Source: Planctomycetota bacterium (GTDB lineage Bacteria > Planctomycetota > UBA11346). From it: a DNA stretch of 5,303 nt. Positions 4,422 to 5,303 of the stretch are shown here, one piece after another. The DNA lies in contig JACDEC010000265.1 in the NCBI GenBank assembly GCA_013816645.1, positions 1 through 5,303 on the forward strand. Direction: 5' to 3'. The position numbers and the translations under genes are program-made. Every line of letters begins with the position of its first letter. Within the stretch, counting starts at the first letter, position 1. The notes beneath the pieces were generated by a model. It made no database searches. It was not told where the DNA came from and was given only the letters and a program-made list of their open reading frames with translations.

Positions 4422-5303
4422 CGCTCGTCCGGCCAGCGGACATCGAGCTGCCGGCGCAGTTCGTCGAGCATGGCCATCTGGCCCCGGCTGTCGTCCCAAT
4501 CGCAAGCCGGCGACTGGCGCAGGTGCAGATCGCGCGCGACGGTCAGCGCTTCGCGCGCGTAGCTGCCGAGCCCGTCGTCGTCGACCACCCGCTCGTCGGC
4601 CTGCCCGGGGCGATGGATGACGTAGGCCGACTGGCCCGGTGGGCACTTCCACGGTTCGACGACCTCGATCCAGCCGCGGGTTCCCCACACCGCCGCGCTG
4701 CTGAGCTGGGCGCACTCCAAGCCGCAGGTGAAGGTGCCGACCAGCCCGCCGGCGAAGGAGAGCACACCTCCGACCACGGTGTCGACGCCACCGACCAGCC
4801 GACCCAGCGCGCGAACCTGCTGGGGTTCGCCGCATCCGGCGAAACGCCCGACCATGCGCAGCCAGCTCAAGGGATAGACCCCGACGTCCATCAGGCCGCC
4901 CCCGCCCAGCGCCGGGTCCCACAATCGTGGGCGATTGAGCGGTGCGGCGTCGAAGCTGAAGGTCGCATGGGCCAGACGCGGCTCGCCGATCACCCCGTCA
5001 CCGAGCAGCCCGCGCAGCCGCTCGCACCGGGGGTGGCAGCGGTAGGCGAAGGCTTCGTACCAGAAGACGTCGGCCGCGCGCGCCGCGGCGAGCACCTCGG
5101 CGAGCTCGATCGCGTCCATGGTCGCCGGCTTCTCGCAGAGCACGTGCTTGCCGGCGCGCGCGCAGCGGATCGACCATTCGGCGTGCAGCTGGTTGGGCAG
5201 GCTGATGTAGACCACGTCGACCGCGGGATCGGCGAGCACCTCGTCGTAACTGCCGTACGCGCGCGCCGCGCCGTGCGCAGCGGCGAAGGCCGCGGCCTGC
5301 GCC
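4418..5303 (-). CDS. Gfo/Idh/MocA-family NAD(P)-dependent oxidoreductase, N-terminus cut by window edge
   Basis: The visible 294 residues lack the N-terminal roughly 40-50, including the Rossmann GxGxxG motif beyond position 5303. These cytosolic dehydrogenases oxidise or reduce sugars, inositols, dihydrodiols or related substrates with NAD(P). Visible family landmarks, numbered from the first visible residue, are VVYISLPNQLHAEW (30-43) and the cofactor-contacting E57-K58-P59 in HVLCEKPA. Next comes EAFAYRCHPR (83-92), the common 'EAF.YR.HP' motif, and then RLWDPALGGGGLMDVGVYPL (126-145). The D-x-G-x-Y-P form, with Tyr at the position many members fill with His, is the variant found in dihydrodiol dehydrogenase/glucose-fructose oxidoreductase-like members. 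The C-terminus ends after DVRWPDER, a normal ending. It is followed by the small membrane-protein gene with a 4-nt overlap. Substrate is unknown. Confidence 0.93.
   Translation of the reverse strand, partial: AQAAAFAAAHGAARAYGSYDEVLADPAVDVVYISLPNQLHAEWSIRCARAGKHVLCEKPATMDAIELAEVLAAARAADVFWYEAFAYRCHPRCERLRGLLGDGVIGEPRLAHATFSFDAAPLNRPRLWDPALGGGGLMDVGVYPLSWLRMVGRFAGCGEPQQVRALGRLVGGVDTVVGGVLSFAGGLVGTFTCGLECAQLSSAAVWGTRGWIEVVEPWKCPPGQSAYVIHRPGQADERVVDDDGLGSYAREALTVARDLHLRQSPACDWDDSRGQMAMLDELRRQLDVRWPDER

Overview
The window is very GC-rich, has dense short-spaced genes and strongly G/C-ending codons. The genes suggest a Gram-negative gammaproteobacterium, most likely of the Xanthomonadales/Lysobacter-like type: oligopeptidase A of the PrlC kind and an LpxL/HtrB-type lipid A acyltransferase. 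This placement is inferred from protein character and base composition, not from a marker search.

Layout. Positions 1-772 (minus strand) hold a two-gene unit: a 77-residue CsbD-like small protein with a GTG start and a good Shine-Dalgarno sequence, followed 5 nt later by the start of prlC, which runs off the left edge. A 154-nt divergent intergenic region (773-926) carries a perfect 24-bp palindrome (811-834). Rightwards from 927 comes a compact plus-strand unit: a HIT-family hydrolase, a MazG-like nucleotide pyrophosphohydrolase with a Cys-rich tail, and a lipid A-type acyltransferase whose ATG directly abuts the mazG-like stop codon. After a C-rich, G-poor spacer comes a complete hemE (2757-3848), then a short probable lipoprotein gene (3943-4242). 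From the right edge, a Gfo/Idh/MocA oxidoreductase (partial at its N-terminus) and a 60-residue two-helix membrane protein run leftwards. They are joined by an ATGA overlap and meet the lipoprotein gene tail to tail with overlapping stop codons.

Most of this is ordinary housekeeping: peptide turnover, nucleotide clean-up, outer-membrane lipid A acylation and haem synthesis. The least ordinary structure is a pair of degenerate tandem arrays of 7-bp units (2614-2657 and 3963-4040, joint consensus close to CCAGCGC). They lie on either side of hemE and run into the coding ends of the neighbouring genes: the tail of the acyltransferase and the N-terminal part of the lipoprotein. HemE itself looks unlike the usual gammaproteobacterial enzyme and more like the type I associate with planctomycetes and related phyla. 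This raises the possibility that it arrived by transfer. No mobile element, CRISPR array, rRNA or tRNA was recognised. No stretch longer than about 155 nt lacks a gene.
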